Source of the DNA: Oreohelix idahoensis
Lineage: Eukaryota > Mollusca > Gastropoda > Stylommatophora > Oreohelicidae
Assembly (NCBI GenBank): GCA_024509875.1
Contig: JAMPIV010017575.1
Coordinates: 33,501 to 97,500, forward strand
Direction: 5' to 3'
DNA length: 64,000 nucleotides
Below the pieces are notes generated by a model. That model was given only the letters and a program-made list of their open reading frames with translations. It did not search any database and was not told the origin of the DNA. Below, piece after piece: positions 1 to 12,689 of the stretch (positions within the stretch are counted from its first letter, which is position 1; each line of letters opens with the position of its first letter). The translations under genes were made by a program, and so were the position numbers.

Positions 1-2
1 AG

Positions 3-1415
3 ATGTTGGCTGAGAAACACCATCTCCATAAAGCATATTTAAATGATCCAAAATCTACAACGAAGAAAGACGCTTTCAACAACATGCGTAGAATCGTCCA
101 ACATAAACTACGCCAGATGCGGGATTCATGGCTGAGTAATAAAGCAGATGAGCTCCAAGGCTTTGCTGACAGCCATGACTTGAAAAATTTTTACCATGCA
201 CTCAAAGCGGTCTATGGTCCAACATCATCAGGATCATTTCCCGTCCTTAACTCTTACTATACGTGAGCTAAAACCGCGTTTTTACGCGCTAGTTTTGCTA
301 TCGTTACCGTCGCGCGCCAGTTGAACTGGTGAGCCGTAAAATTGGTACTAAACCCGCGCCACTTCACGGGGCTTGCCGGATAGTAAGAGTTAATGCAGAT
401 GGAAAAACACTAATTACAGACAAGGAAAAAATTCTCCAACGCTGGGTCGAACACTTTAATAATATTCTGAACCAGCCATCATCTATTAACGATGAAGCCA
501 TCAACCGACTGCCCCAAATTCCTATAAATGAAGCACTAGATGATATACCGACTTTTGAGGAGACCCAAAAAGCGATTCGTCAACTTTCTAGTGGAAAGGC
601 CCCGGCCCCGATTCAATTCCTGTTGAGGTCTATAAAGATGGCGGTACAGTTCTGGTAGAGAAACTTCACATGATCTTCCAGCAAATGTGGCAGAGTGAAA
701 CCATCCCCACACAATCTCAAGGATGCGTCAATTATACATCTTTATAAACGTAAAGGTAATCGCCAAGACTGTAACAATCATCGAGGCATCTCACTACTAT
801 CAATCGCTGGGAAGATATTTGCCAGAATCCTTCTTAATCGCCTTACGGCTCATCTTGACAAAGGTCTTCTACCTGAAAGTCAGTGTGGATTCCGGAAAGA
901 ACGTGGAACCACCGATATGGTGTTCGCTGCAAGACAGCTTCAAGAAAAATGCCAAGAACAGCACTGTGACCTGTACACAGCTTTCATCGACTTGACAAAG
1001 GCGTTCGACACGGTCAGTAGAGAGGGTCTATGGAAGATCATGGCAAAATACGGCTGCCCAAAGAAATTTATCTCAATAGTGCAGCAGCTGCATGATGGAA
1101 TGCAGGCTAGAGTTCAGGAAAACGGTGAGCTATCGGAGCCTTTCCCAGTCTCAAATGGAGTTAAACAAGGGTGTGTACTTGCACCGACTCTTTTCAGTAT
1201 TATGTTTTCTGCTATGCTGACTGATGCTTTCAGAGACGGGGACACAGGTATCGACATCAGATATCGTATTGATGGAAAATTGTTTAACCTTAGGAGGCTT
1301 CAAGCAAAAACCAAGGTCAAATCACACACCATCAGGGATCTTCTGTTTGCTGACGATTGTGCCCTCAGTGCTGGCTCAGAGGCTGATCTGCAGCGTAGCG
1401 TTGATAGATTCTAGG
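3..1415 (+). pseudogene. LINE-0 reverse transcriptase ORF, 5' portion (broken non-LTR retrotransposon)
   Basis: This is the middle of the ORF2-type protein of a non-LTR retrotransposon, whose reverse transcriptase copies its own RNA at a nicked genomic target. Three open stretches (3-266, 329-658, 695-1414) together give the pre-RT linker and the RT fingers and palm. The palm shows motif A as FIDLTKAFDTV and the catalytic FADD box as LLFADDCAL near the end. The 'LSSGKAP' motif before the palm is where the frame is lost, at about 600-690. A small MITE (247-393) breaks the reading frame; removing it restores continuity. The RT is cut at 1415 by an LTR retrotransposon, and the C-terminus of the same kind of LINE reappears at 14971. 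The endonuclease is outside the window or lost. Inactive; family level is certain, clade is not assigned. Confidence 0.9.
247..393. mobile_element. 143-bp MITE with TTAA target duplication (piggyBac-like footprint)
   Basis: The sequence starts TTAACTCTTACTAT (247-260) and ends with its exact reverse complement ATAGTAAGAGTTAA (380-393), so TTAA flanks a pair of 10-bp terminal inverted repeats (CTCTTACTAT). It interrupts LINE-0. Deleting one TTAA plus the insert rejoins the LINE frame as VLNADGKTLITDK, the expected LINE sequence, so the insertion borders are exact. The interior is non-coding and GC-richer than its surroundings, with short palindromes such as CAGTTGAACTG. A TTAA duplication is the signature of the piggyBac superfamily; assignment beyond that is inference because no transposase is present. 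Confidence 0.82.
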
Positions 1416-2512
1416 TGTTCCTTAGGACTGGAACGGCACCATATTACATCATGTGGCAGTGCCGGTATATGCAGTATTTTCAGTTTACTTTACAGAGAGC
1501 AGATGTTTAACTGGCCTAATCACCAGAGATTTAGATTTCTCTCTTAAATTTGTGTTACCAGGTTCGATTTTCTTCTCTTAGGTGTTGATGTAGCGAATTT
1601 AATTGAAATGGATAGATTTCTTATCTAGATCTCAAAACTGTAGTAATTCACCTTTTCAACAGCGTTCGATTTCATGCAAAACTTTTAATATCTTTCAGCA
1701 TGAAACTTAAAATTTCAACAAAGTCTGGAATTCAGAACATTTTTACAATAATAAGTATAATAAAATTCTATCATCTCATCAGATGCTTTCATCGATGCAA
1801 AAATCCCTTTTTGCATCCTTGTCTCGTAGGCCTACTCAATTGTCAAATATGGCGAACCTTCTCATTCCACCGTGTTCCTTCTTTTAAGTTACAGTCTTAT
1901 TTTAGGTTCGACGACATTTACCCATCTCCTCAGATTTGTCCTTGATTTCTTTATAATCATAAGCATTCCTTGAGTTAAATGCTTTCCAACACAAGAATAT
2001 TTTCTACTCTACATGGTTTGAGGTGTAAGACTATTTTTTGCAAATTGACTCAAATCCTCGAACCTAGTTCTGCTGCGACTAGGGTTGGGAGCTCTATTCA
2101 AAATACATATTTAACGATTGTCACTACTTACGCCAGTAAGAAAATATATATATATATAACCACTCAATATCCTGAAATACACATTTTATAAGAAATGTTG
2201 AAGTTTGATTTTCTCAAACTAAGAAATATGTAGAGCTGGACCAGATACGACCTCTTGAGTTGCGCTCTTTCATTCTACTGCCAAATGGCGTCGTTGTTCC
2301 ACTTTCCCCGGGGTAAATCTGAGCTATCCGATTGGTCAGGGGAAATCACCCAATTATTAGAAATGGCGTGTAGAAGCGACTCTACCCTAAATATGTGACA
2401 CTATTTATTATTTTCTGTTTCTCATAAAATATAAAATTATGGGGTGGTCTGTGCTTCCTCTGTCTTGTAAGAATATAGTCTGTTTCCAAAGGAACAACTA
2501 TGTACACGGCCA
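1416..2512 (-). repeat. 3' LTR of the Ty3/gypsy-type element
   Basis: This repeat starts TGTTCCTTAGG and ends TACACGGCCA on the + strand. It matches 13869-14970 almost base for base; differences are a T-run length (~2034), the length of a short TA run (~2142), one A/G change (~2170) and an A-run (~2282). Because the internal genes read on the minus strand, this copy is the 3' LTR. I see no clear polypurine tract next to its inner edge at 2513. Confidence 0.9.
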
Positions 2513-3489
2513 CATATAGATCCCGGGGCTCCGCAAATGTATCCCGTAGGGAGACATTTGAGTACTATCAATAACAAAAATCCATCCCCAAAAATTTCTA
2601 AGTTCAAAAAAATTTTTCAGAAAAATTTAAAGTTCAAAAATTTTTCTAAGTCCAAAAATATTTCCAAAAAATTTAATCTAATTCCTATACTGGGGTCCTA
2701 TGTCTATATGAGGTCGTCTGCTATGTAAAAAAAAAAAAAACTAGTAGTGGACATCAACTTCAAAAAGTGTAACTTATTCATCACATCATAATATTTTTCA
2801 CCAAATTTACAAATTGGCAACACTGCCCAACAAAATCTGCAAAACACTCATAAGGTCATCACTAAAAAAAATGTGACGAGTGGCAACACTGGGGAATGAA
2901 CAATAAACTATCTTATTTGCAGAACTTGGCTGGATTATCATAATCTATTACATTTCATTCAAAAATATAGTTGATTACATTCTCTTGGATGTGGTAGGGG
3001 TGTTATCTCTTTTCTGTACTGTTATTTGCTCCATATTAAAAGCCTGCAAGTACTAAAAAAAAAGATTTTTTTTTTTTTTTTTTTTCTGGCGTACTTATTT
3101 ATTCTATTTCCCAAGTACTCTGCAATATTCCAAGAAATGTCCAAAATCTCTAATTCCTATGGTAATGGCAATCCACTTTCATAGAATAGCCAATGTTTTC
3201 ATGGGTACTCATCATCATCTTCTTCTTCTTTTTTTTTTTTTTTTTTGTGAATGAGCCACTTGCTCATTATTACATGTAGAAAACATCTCTAAACATAATA
3301 TGCATATTTATCAGACGATAATACGACCAGCATCATTTTTATAAGTAATCATTTTTCACAATAAAAGCATTGAAACCTCATGGCTTATCCTTATTTATCT
3401 ATCTGGTTTCCTTGTTATAGACATTTTCTAAATGGTAAGTGTATAAATTCGTTCTAAGTCCGTCACTGTAGAAAATGTTCTATATTACA

Positions 3490-3520
<31 letters not shown>

Positions 3521-6500
3521 ATGTGATGTTTGTCTCCAATATCCGTACGTCTGGTGGTGATCCTGTCCATTAGTCAGTTATTTCTAATCATTCCTTCTTT
3601 TCTGTCAATACAGTTTTTTTTTTTTTTTTTGAACTCTTCCCTAGAAATATTATTTTATATATATATTTATTCTTCAAAGATCTTCTTTGACTTCCCATAC
3701 ATCAATTTTCAAACATCACATTATTCAGCAACCAACAGACGAATGTGTTACTATCATATTATGAAATATAAGGGAAAAGAAAAATATAGTTTCCAAATCA
3801 TCATGAATTTTCTACATTGGGTTCCGTATTACTTTATTTTCTCTTTTAAGACAACTGCTTATACTCTTGACAATATGTATCCATGTTGTCACTCTCGAGG
3901 CATCCTTGTATACAATTTATATTTGTCTCCTTTTTTTTTTTTTCATAACACCAATGTATCATTTATGGTGTTCCAATATCATTGTATCTATTCTAGTCCT
4001 CCTGTTATCTTGAGAATTCATCCTTAGTAACTCCCTATGTACCTTATCTAGCAATACCTTTATGCAAAACACATCAAACAATTATTTATGGAACTATCAA
4101 CTGAGATGTAAGAACTTTTGACAATATGAGATGAAAAAAAAAATTTTGGGGTCATCACTCAAAAAAAAAAATGTGACATAGAAAGGAAGAAAATAATCAA
4201 TTGATCGTGAGGAATCTACAATATTCTCGTAAGACAAAGTTCCTGGCACTCTGACTACTATTTATCCATATTATTTCTGGTTATCCTTGCATACAGTGTA
4301 CCATTTCCATTTTCTTTATAAGTCCAATTCCTCGCTCATGGTGCTCCAATATTTAAAATGTGGATCCTTCCTATTCCTCTTATTCTGTACTGGAAATATA
4401 TCCTTATTAATTGTCCATGTACTATATTTGCGAATATTTATCATCAATATATCAACTAATCATTTATAGAACTATTAACATAAATGTCTAGACTTTACCA
4501 AAACATGAACAAAAACATGTCTTTTTACATATGTGCAAAATTTCGACACCAACTCTGCCTTCGCTGGTCGAGGGTTAGTCAGAGTTATGTGGTGCCTGTA
4601 ACATCCGCTGACTACAGCCAGATGGGTGACTTATGGTACTTATAATTCAAAAATCTCATCCGTCAGTTATCTTAAGTGTGGGGCGGGGGTCTATTTCATG
4701 GTGTCCTTGACCAAGTTTGCTGCATTTCTAATCTAGATATTCTTTTTTTTTTTTTTTTTTTTTTTTCATAGTATCTCCATGATATATCTGTGACATGTCT
4801 GTCCTTGGGATAACATTATTTTTTTTTTTTTTTTTTTTTATCCAATATCCTCGGGGTGAGCAAATCTCAGTGTGTCCACTTTCATCAATCATTTATTTAT
4901 TTTCTCTCCTGTAATTCTGGGTATGTTATGAGTATTTTAAATTGTCAATTTATTCCAACTATCTTACAACATTCTGTAATTCGTGATAAGGAATAGTCAT
5001 TTGTTATACAACAATGTTCATATTACAAAGGCAATAAGCAAAAATCAAAGAGATATCTTCTCCAAAATGCGGATGCATCTCTATTTCCTTTACCTCTGGG
5101 CGTAGCAATTATTCAGTCATTATTTTTTTTCTCCATTATTTAATCTCCATTTTGTGTCCTTAGTACCTGTGGTTCCATGGGATTATCATAATTCATTTGT
5201 GTCTCTTGTCTACTGATAATCCTTCAATAATGACTTCAAATATGGTCCTCATATGTGCAACAATCATCTGCTCTGATTTGTTCCATGGTATTCATCAAAT
5301 ATTCTATTATATCCTTGTCTTATCTCGTAACCACGAAAGACTAAGATTATTCCTCCTCCAATGTTAATGTGGGGGATTTTGTGCATAAACATTACAACAA
5401 AATCTCAGCTGTGACAACATAAAGTTTCACCTTAATATAAAATGTCATCTTCATCATACATAACCTGTTGCTTCTTCATCTCATGTGTCATTAGTGGTTA
5501 TCATGCGGTAATGGGGTATTTCATTTGCTAGGTCAGCATGTGCAAATGCTATTTCTTTAACATGGGCAAAGGCATCATCAACAAATAGGTGCAATTTGTT
5601 CAATCTGGGGTTAGCATATACTAATGCTCTCAAGGGATTGTTCATTTGCAGAAAATCAGCATGCACAAATGTCATTGGGGTACTTGTGATATCAACAAAA
5701 TATTGTTGGAATATCAGGGATCAAGCTGGTGGGGGTATGAGTGGCATAGGGTGATTTATTTATTTTCTTCTTCATCTGCTACCCTCAGGGCAGTCAATGT
5801 TTTACAATATTGTCTTATCATCATCAAAATGTGTGTGGGTGGCATATAAACATATAGCATCTTATAAAAAAAAAACATTCTTCTAATTGTTTTTTTTCTT
5901 TTATGTCTTTTCTGTTTTCTTGGAATTTTTCTTTGTTTTTTTTTTGTGATTTTCTTTTCTGTTTGTATCACAAGTACTAAAGAATGATAAAAAAAATCAA
6001 TTCACTAAACACTAGATATTCTAATAGTAAATCCTAACCAATAGGGTTGCAAGTAATAGTTTAGGTTAGAATAGAAGGAATGTTGTAGCAGTGTCTGTTG
6101 TCAATAAGTGGCGAGGAAAGGGTACATCAAGGATCTCCTGATTACAACATGATTGTAATTCCAAGGAATGAATATGATTGGGATTTAAAAAAAAATCACA
6201 AGTCTAGAATGTCGTCTCAATATAGTGGAAAGGAAAAATAGTAAGTTAAAGATGTTGTAACAGTGGAGTGAAGAAAATCTTACTATAGAGAGTCAAGGTT
6301 GGGATATGGAATCTCTTTAGGAGAATGTTTAAAATTCTTGACAGTACTAATATACATCTGGGTCTAAAATAATAATGTACATTTGAAAATAAATAATCCT
6401 GTGGAGAAAAATAGCATAACCTACAATACTAGTTTTGGGTATGAATTATGTGCTGTTAAGAGATGTCATAGTAGGAACAGTATGATTGATCAAGGTGGCA

Positions 6501-7044
6501 GATATCAAGGAGTTTAGCATAATATAGATCAAAGAAATATTAGTATGAGGTAAGAAAAAAAAAAAACTACTGGTGTAAAGTGTCTGCATGAAAATGCTGG
6601 TGAATGGAGCGTGGAATATGATCAGTTACAAAAGTGGAGATGAATGTTACAACAGAATAGTGTGACACATGTGTTATAGGTAAAGTTGTGTAGCATTCTA
6701 AATATTAAGAAAATGTATGTAACTAAATAAGGGTGTCTGTAAACTCGTAACACCGTGTGTTATCAATTGTTTTAACATTTTTATTTCACAATTATGCTAT
6801 CTAAAGAAAATCCTCCGTGTGCTGGTCTTGATTTCTTTCTGGGCATCAGTATTCTAAGGCTGGAAAAAAAATAACTTTCTCAGTGAGGCTTTGACATCTT
6901 AGTCTGTAAGCAAGTCATTTGAACTGTCAAAAACTGAAAATAGAGTACATGGGGAGAGTTAGTACATTGTTAAAAAAAGGTTTGTTCACATATGCGTTGA
7001 CCGTGTTCGGATTTGCGAACATATAAAACACCTGGGCGTGTTTT
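2513..7044 (-). other. 4.5-kb AT-rich non-coding internal region of the Ty3-type element
   Basis: This lies between the pol stop and the 3' LTR. It contains many long T/A homopolymers (for example near 3065, 3230, 3490, 4745, 4820) and no ORF that resembles a known protein. A 64-codon minus-strand frame at 5481-5675 has an internal quasi-repeat (VHADF...AHADL) but no recognisable family and no continuation. A stretch at ~5880-5970 is almost purely pyrimidine on the + strand, so polypurine on the element's coding strand. Typical Ty3-type elements have only a short stretch here, so this is either a large accessory 3' region or decayed inserted DNA. An envelope-like gene is not supported. Confidence 0.6.
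3875..4520. repeat. Diverged tandem duplication (~390-bp period) inside the 4.5-kb region
   Basis: Two blocks align by eye. 3875-4140 contains TATCCATGTTGTCACTC, ATCCTTGTATACA, ATGGTGTTCCAATAT and TTTATGGAACTATCAACTGA. 4262-4500 contains the same landmarks in the same order as TATCCATATTATTTCTGG, ATCCTTGCATACA, ATGGTGCTCCAATAT and TTTATAGAACTATTAACATA. Weaker copies of the same words seem to occur around 3180, 3540 and 4770. The number of units is an estimate. Confidence 0.5.
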
Positions 7045-9942
7045 TCAGAACAGCTTCGCTAGTTCCTTCACCATCTCTAACCTTGCAATGTCCCGACTGC
7101 TTAGGCGAGCATCATACTGAGTAGCAGTGGTGACGGGTGTGATAGGCGACGACACTGCATTTGCTGATTGTTGGGACACTGAGGACATTGACGAATGCGG
7201 TGATGGCTTAACATCATTTGATTGCGGTGATGGTTTTACTGTGGTTAGGGTTTGTATGGCTGGAACATCTGTTGGTTTTGAGGCAGGTATATGTTTCGCC
7301 TTGATTTTTCTTCTGACCTGGTTGTGCTGAACGTTAGCACTGGTTACAATGGGCACAGTAATTTGCACACTGTTGTTTTTGACTAGTTGAGATGAGGCTA
7401 ACACTTCTCGGCTTGGTTTTGGAACATGATTGCGTTTCTTCAGAATCTTTCGTCTGATATAGTTGTGCTGTATACGCGGAATTTTGTTGCTAGGGATTGA
7501 GTCATCAGATTCTGTTTTATAGGCGCGTTTGACGCTGGAGCTGACTGGTACAAATAATGTACTATCCGCATCACTGGTTTCAATGGAACTAGCTGTATCA
7601 ATGTCTGTTTCTTGTTGGTATAATTCTACCATTTTTCTGTCATTATGTTCGTTGGGGTCTGACAAAGCTGTGCTGGGGTTGACACTGTCTTCTCTCATGT
7701 CTTGTTCTGTTTCGTCTCCATAAAGATCGCTGGTATATGGTTCAACAATCTGCTTGGGTATAGTTTCTTCAGGATCTGATTGTTTTGAACGAGCAATCTT
7801 GTTCTTGTGGTATAGCAGTGTTTGGTTTTCACTAGTGTTAAAACTAGAACTGCCTGAACTGGGGGTGTGATAGGTATCAGCTGACGATTTATCACTGCGG
7901 GAGTAAGTTTGAGTGTGGATATAAGGTGTTTTCGTGTTGTCATCGTGTGACGTCTGTGGCATGATTTCTTCATTTCTAATGCGCAGGTCTCTGTCTTGTA
8001 GTCTATTACGTAATTCAAGTGGTGGGATATCTTCTTCGCTTTCGGACGAGTCTCGTTGTTGTCTTGCTCGATGTATTTCATCTGTGGGTGGTCTGGGTAT
8101 GTGGTCGTCTTGGTAAAATTCAGAGTCTGTCGTCTCTGACTCTGATATGTCAGACGAATCTGTGCTGGATGGATTATAATTTAGGGTGGCTTTTCTGACT
8201 GGTCTTGTATTTGTCGTCAGAGGCGGAATGGGCCGGTGATTATCAATTTTTATTTGTTTTACGTGAGCTTTTGTTTGGTGTTGTTTCTCTTCATTCCAAA
8301 TAATGAAGTTTACAGGCGTAGTTTGTTTCATGATTTTGTAGCCATCTAACCATCGGTCATCGAATTTTGAACTGCGTACATGTTTCTTGTAGTATACTCT
8401 GTCTCCTATTTTGTACGTTGGTAGCTTGGCTGATTTATCATGTTGTTTCTGTTTCTTGTGAAATGCCTTCTGCGTATTTCGTTGTGCAATCTGGTGAGCT
8501 TTATACTTTTCTTGAAGGATTATTTCGATGGGGTCTTCTCCCATGTATTTTCTTTGTGGGCGAAGTAGGTTGTCTAACGGAAAGTTTGGTTCTCTTCCGT
8601 ATAGCATGAGAAAGGGTGACATTCCTGTGGTATCGTTCACGTTTACTCGGATGGCTTCAAGAGCTTGGTTAATGTATAGGTCCCAGTATTGGTGGTTCCC
8701 CTTGATATATTTGCTAATAATATCATGTAGGGTGGCGTGCATGCGTTCATTTCTGCCATTTGCATTTGGGCAATAATAAGTGGTTGTAGTATGCTCAATA
8801 TTCAGCTGGTGTAAGGTGGCTTTAAATGGGTTACCTATAAACTGTTTACCGTTGTCTGAAATGATTCGTTTTGGACAGCCATGCCTGGGAATGAATTCTT
8901 GTAAAAAAATTTGCGTGATGGACTGCGATGTGGCATCACTGAGTGGGTAACTTTCTGGCCAAACAGAGTATTGGTCAACTATGTGCAGGAGGTATTTGTT
9001 GCCTGATTGGGTGAGTGGGTAAGGACCTGATAAGTCAATGCTCACTGTTTGCATGGGGTAATGGGAAGGTTGCATTTCTTGAAGGGGAATTAAATGTGGC
9101 TTCATGTTTCTCAATTTACATGTTCTACAGGTGGCTACATATTCTGTAATGTCCTTGTAGAAAGTTTGCCAATAATACCTTTTCTTTATGACATCAATTG
9201 TTTTGTCTCTTCCCATGTGCCCGTTGTTATCATGAAACTGTAGCAATACTTCTGGGACTAGATGTGCTGGAATGACTTTTCTTAGTGTCCCTTCTTGTTT
9301 CTGATCAATATAGTATAGAATTCCATCCGTTGGGTGTACTGTAAAATCTTTACTTTTTGTTGGGTTTTCTTTCACGTATGTGAGCAGCTTGACAATTTCT
9401 GCATCTTTCGCTTGTTCTACTCTCATGTCAAACATCTCTTGGCTTTCTTCTTCTACTTGAGTGGCGGAATCTGAGGTACTTCTTCGACTTGATGAAGTAA
9501 TTTCATTAATTTCTTTAGCATTATCGTCAATCTCTGAGGATGTGCCATCATTTTTGACTCTATTTGTTTTCACTTCAGTTTCATCATCATATTTAATCCT
9601 GGATAAGAGGTCTGCACAGGTGTTCATTTCGCCTGGGATATGTTCGATAGTGGTGTCGTAGGACTGTAAATTCATTGCCCATGTCTGTAACTTCTTTGGC
9701 TGTTCTTGTGTTTTGGTGAGCCAGTTAACCAAAGGTTGATGATCAGTTCTTATAATGAGTTTAGTTCCTCTGACGTAAAAGTCAAACTTTTGTACTGCAT
9801 AGTGAATAGCATATGCTTCTTTCTCAGTGGTGGTCCACCGTTTTTGTGACTTTGACAATGCGTGGGATAGGAATGCAATGGGTTTCTCATTTGGAATGTT
9901 TGGTAGGATGGGTGTTTCATCTTCTAGTACAGGTTGGACCAA
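7045..9942 (-). pseudogene. pol part 2: RNase H (C-terminal part), integrase and a long acidic/basic tail
   Basis: This open frame of 965 codons continues pol after a frameshift in RNase H. Residues ~1-115 hold the rest of RNase H, including TDHQPLVNW. Integrase follows: the zinc-binding HHCC module (His237, His242, Cys272, Cys275), then the DDE core with Asp303 (SIDLSG), Asp363 (SDNGKQF) and Glu399 (GRNERM), a D-D-35-E spacing. Integrase inserts the cDNA into the host chromosome. From about residue 560 to the end lies an unusual tail of ~400 residues. It is low-complexity, rich in Ser, Thr, Asp and Glu, with two related basic motifs (QHNYIRRKILKK and QHNQVRRKIKAK) near its end. I recognise no domain in the tail. 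The frame is intact after the RNase H break. Confidence 0.92.
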
Positions 9943-12632
9943 ACAGCACCAATTGCGTTATCTGAGGCATCGGCGTATAGTATCATGGGCTGAGAAATAT
10001 CTGGATGTCCAAGCAGTGGGATGGTGGTTAGGGCATTTTTTAGATACTCAAAGGATCTCTGGCAGTCTTCTGTCCATTTGAAGCGTGCATACTTGCGGGT
10101 AAGGGCTATCAAAGGCTCTGCTGCTCTGGAGAAATTGATGATGTGGCGCCTATAGTACCCTATTGTACCAATAAATGAGCGTGTTTGTCTCACCGTCTTG
10201 GGGCTAGGCATTTCTCTTATGGCTTTGACTTTATCTTCATCAGGTCTGACGCCATGTCTATTGATGACAAAGCCTAAATATTTTGTTTCTGTCTTTAGAA
10301 ACTCACACTTCGACAGTTTTAACTTTATTTGGTGATGCCTGAGTCTATCAAACACTGTTTCAACCTTGCGGAGGTGGTCTTCCATCGTGCCTGCGGTATG
10401 TATCAGGATATCGTCTATGTATGCCAGGGCAAATGGATGTAGACCCTTTAACACTTCATCCATGAGTGACATATATGTTGCTGGAGATCCTTTTAGACCA
10501 AATGGCATAACATTCCAAAAAAAGCTTCCCATATGTGAACAGAATGTGGATTTCTGTTTTGCCTCAGGTGTCATGGGGATGCACCAAAAGCCTGACCTTG
10601 CATCAAGTGTGGTAAAGTATGTAGACTTTCCTAACGTCGCAAGTAGATCGTCTATCCTGGGGAGGGGGTAGGAAATGACTTTTGTGATTTTGTTAAGGGC
10701 ACGGTAGTCGCAGCAAAAGCGACTGGAGCCGTCTTTCTTTGTTACGATCACTATGGGTGAGGACCATTGGGAACGGGATCTTTCGATGATTCCTGCCTGT
10801 AGCATTTCATTTATAGACCTTTCCACGAGTTCTCTGTTTTTCAAGGGCGTATGATAGGGTTTCATATGTATTGGCTCCTCTGTGGTTGTTTGAATGTCCA
10901 TTTTGACAGTGTTAGTTCTGCCTAATTCCATGTCATTGAGTGCGAATACATCCTGGTGCTTTTCTACAAACGTTTTCAAACGTTGCTTATTATCTTCTGT
11001 GGCATTCAGGGTTGCAAGTAACTGAGCTATTCTCTCTCTGTATTTATGATCTGCTATGATATCTCTGGTCTGTCTTGATGCCTCCGTTTCATTCCCATAA
11101 TTTTGGGACATTTTTCTTGCATCTTGTGAAAATCTCTGCTCCTGGTATGTGGCTTTCTTTTGCGTAGTTCTTTGCCGTTCATTGGGCTGTGCTTGGTACT
11201 GTCTCCTCTGCCATGTACTGTGTGCATTTCCATTTGTCACTGCATTTACTGTATATTCATTTCTTATTATATTTCTGGGGTAGTCGTTGTTGTGCCATTT
11301 TTTCTGATTATTTCTGCCGTAACTGCGCTTATCCGCGTACGTTACTGTATTTCTTCTGTTTGTGCTATAGGGCTGTCTTCTTTCCCTGGGCGAAAATTTT
11401 TCATTCTTTCTGTTTCCAACTTTGCTGCTATAGTATCCTCCTGTGGTATAGTCATATAAGAATTCTTCCTTTTCTTCGGAAATTTCAATTGGTTTTGGGA
11501 CTTTATCATATCCACCTGTTTTTGAGTTATATTGATACTCCATGGGGCATGTATCACTGTCTTGTCGCTTTGGATATCCTCCTGGCAAGACAATTTCTGT
11601 TTCTCTGTTACTCTGTGATATACAGCACTTCATCTTTTCTCTTGGTGTGCTGGGGCGCAAGAATGAGTAATTATAGTCATTTTCATACTGTGGCCTTTCT
11701 CTTCTTATGTATGGACTGGTTCGTTTCTGCCATCTGGGTAGGGTATGCTGTGGTGTAACATAACTGTGACTGATGTTACTGCCTTTTTCTGCATAAGCCT
11801 TATAACTGTTTACTTTCCGTGTACTATGGTTATTTGTACTGCGATTTCGTGCATTATGTCCAGTGGGAGTGGTTGAGACAATTTGTGGATGGTCTCTATT
11901 GGTTTTGGTTTGTCTTATTGTTGACGTATCCACTTGCGCTACAACTGTGCCTCTTTTTATAGTGGTAGTTTTTCCTGACATATTCAATATCATGATGGGG
12001 AAATCTCTGGACTTCGAGACTTCAGCGATTCCCTCTGTAATTTGCAACAATGGGTCATCAATAATGCTTTCTTCTGCTAGGGGCTGTACTTGAATTGATT
12101 GCCCTGGTGTTATGTACTCAGAATTTTTTACTCTGCCTTTTGCTATGACCAGGGAGTTTGGAGCCACCGTTATGGGAGCTGTAATCCTTACTAAAGACGC
12201 TATGTGGATATCGTCCTGGAGATCTATGTACGTATTGTTGACTTTGATTTTGTGGAGGTCATAGTATATTCGAACTTTGTGTTTGTTAAAAAAATCTCTC
12301 CCTAGGATAAGATTTCTAGACATTCCTTTAGTAATGACAAATGGGTGTTCAAAATTTGTTTCGCCTAAGGAAAATTTTAGCCATGCTGTCCCAACTGAAT
12401 TTAGTCTTTGTCCCGTGACTGAAGCTAGGTGTGTTTTGGACGGTTGAAATCGTACTAAGTGTTGGATCCTCTTGAACAGCTGGAACCTAATAAGGCTGAT
12501 GGATGCTCCTGTATCTACCAGTGCCCTATATTGTTGGCCCTGTATAGACATGATGCAGGAACTGGGGTCCGGATGTATTTTAGTTCCATCATGCAACATA
12601 TCTTCATATTGTATTTTACTGGATGGGCCCAC
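9924..12632 (-). pseudogene. pol part 1: aspartic protease, linker, reverse transcriptase, start of RNase H
   Basis: The frame encodes a retroviral-type aspartic protease near its start (VDTGAS, catalytic Asp40; partner motif LILGRDFF) that matures the polyprotein. A ~350-residue linker rich in Arg, Tyr, Asn and Gln follows. The RT comes next, with FTTLDARSGFW (motif A) and the catalytic YIDD at residues 738-741, and then RNase H begins with YADAS (Asp888). The frame stops at the start of RNase H because one T is missing from a T-run (GCTGTTTGG at ~9935). Adding one T would join it directly to the 7045-9942 frame. No ATG is needed: the frame is open upstream past 12632 to the end of gag and is reached by -1 frameshifting at 12728-12734. 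The break could be a mutation or a sequencing indel. Confidence 0.93.
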
Positions 12633-12689
12633 TTGACAATTTCTGTTCTGTGTTGTTTCTTTTGTTTTGGACCAGTTTCTGTGATTGTT

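Noticed and set aside
5481..5675. 64-codon minus-strand frame with a quasi-repeat
   Set aside because: Considered as an envelope or accessory gene remnant, but too short, no signal peptide or membrane segment, no flanking coding continuation.
11189..11758. 189-codon + frame and other + frames between 7 and 13 kb
   Set aside because: Antisense shadows of the gag and pol frames on the minus strand.
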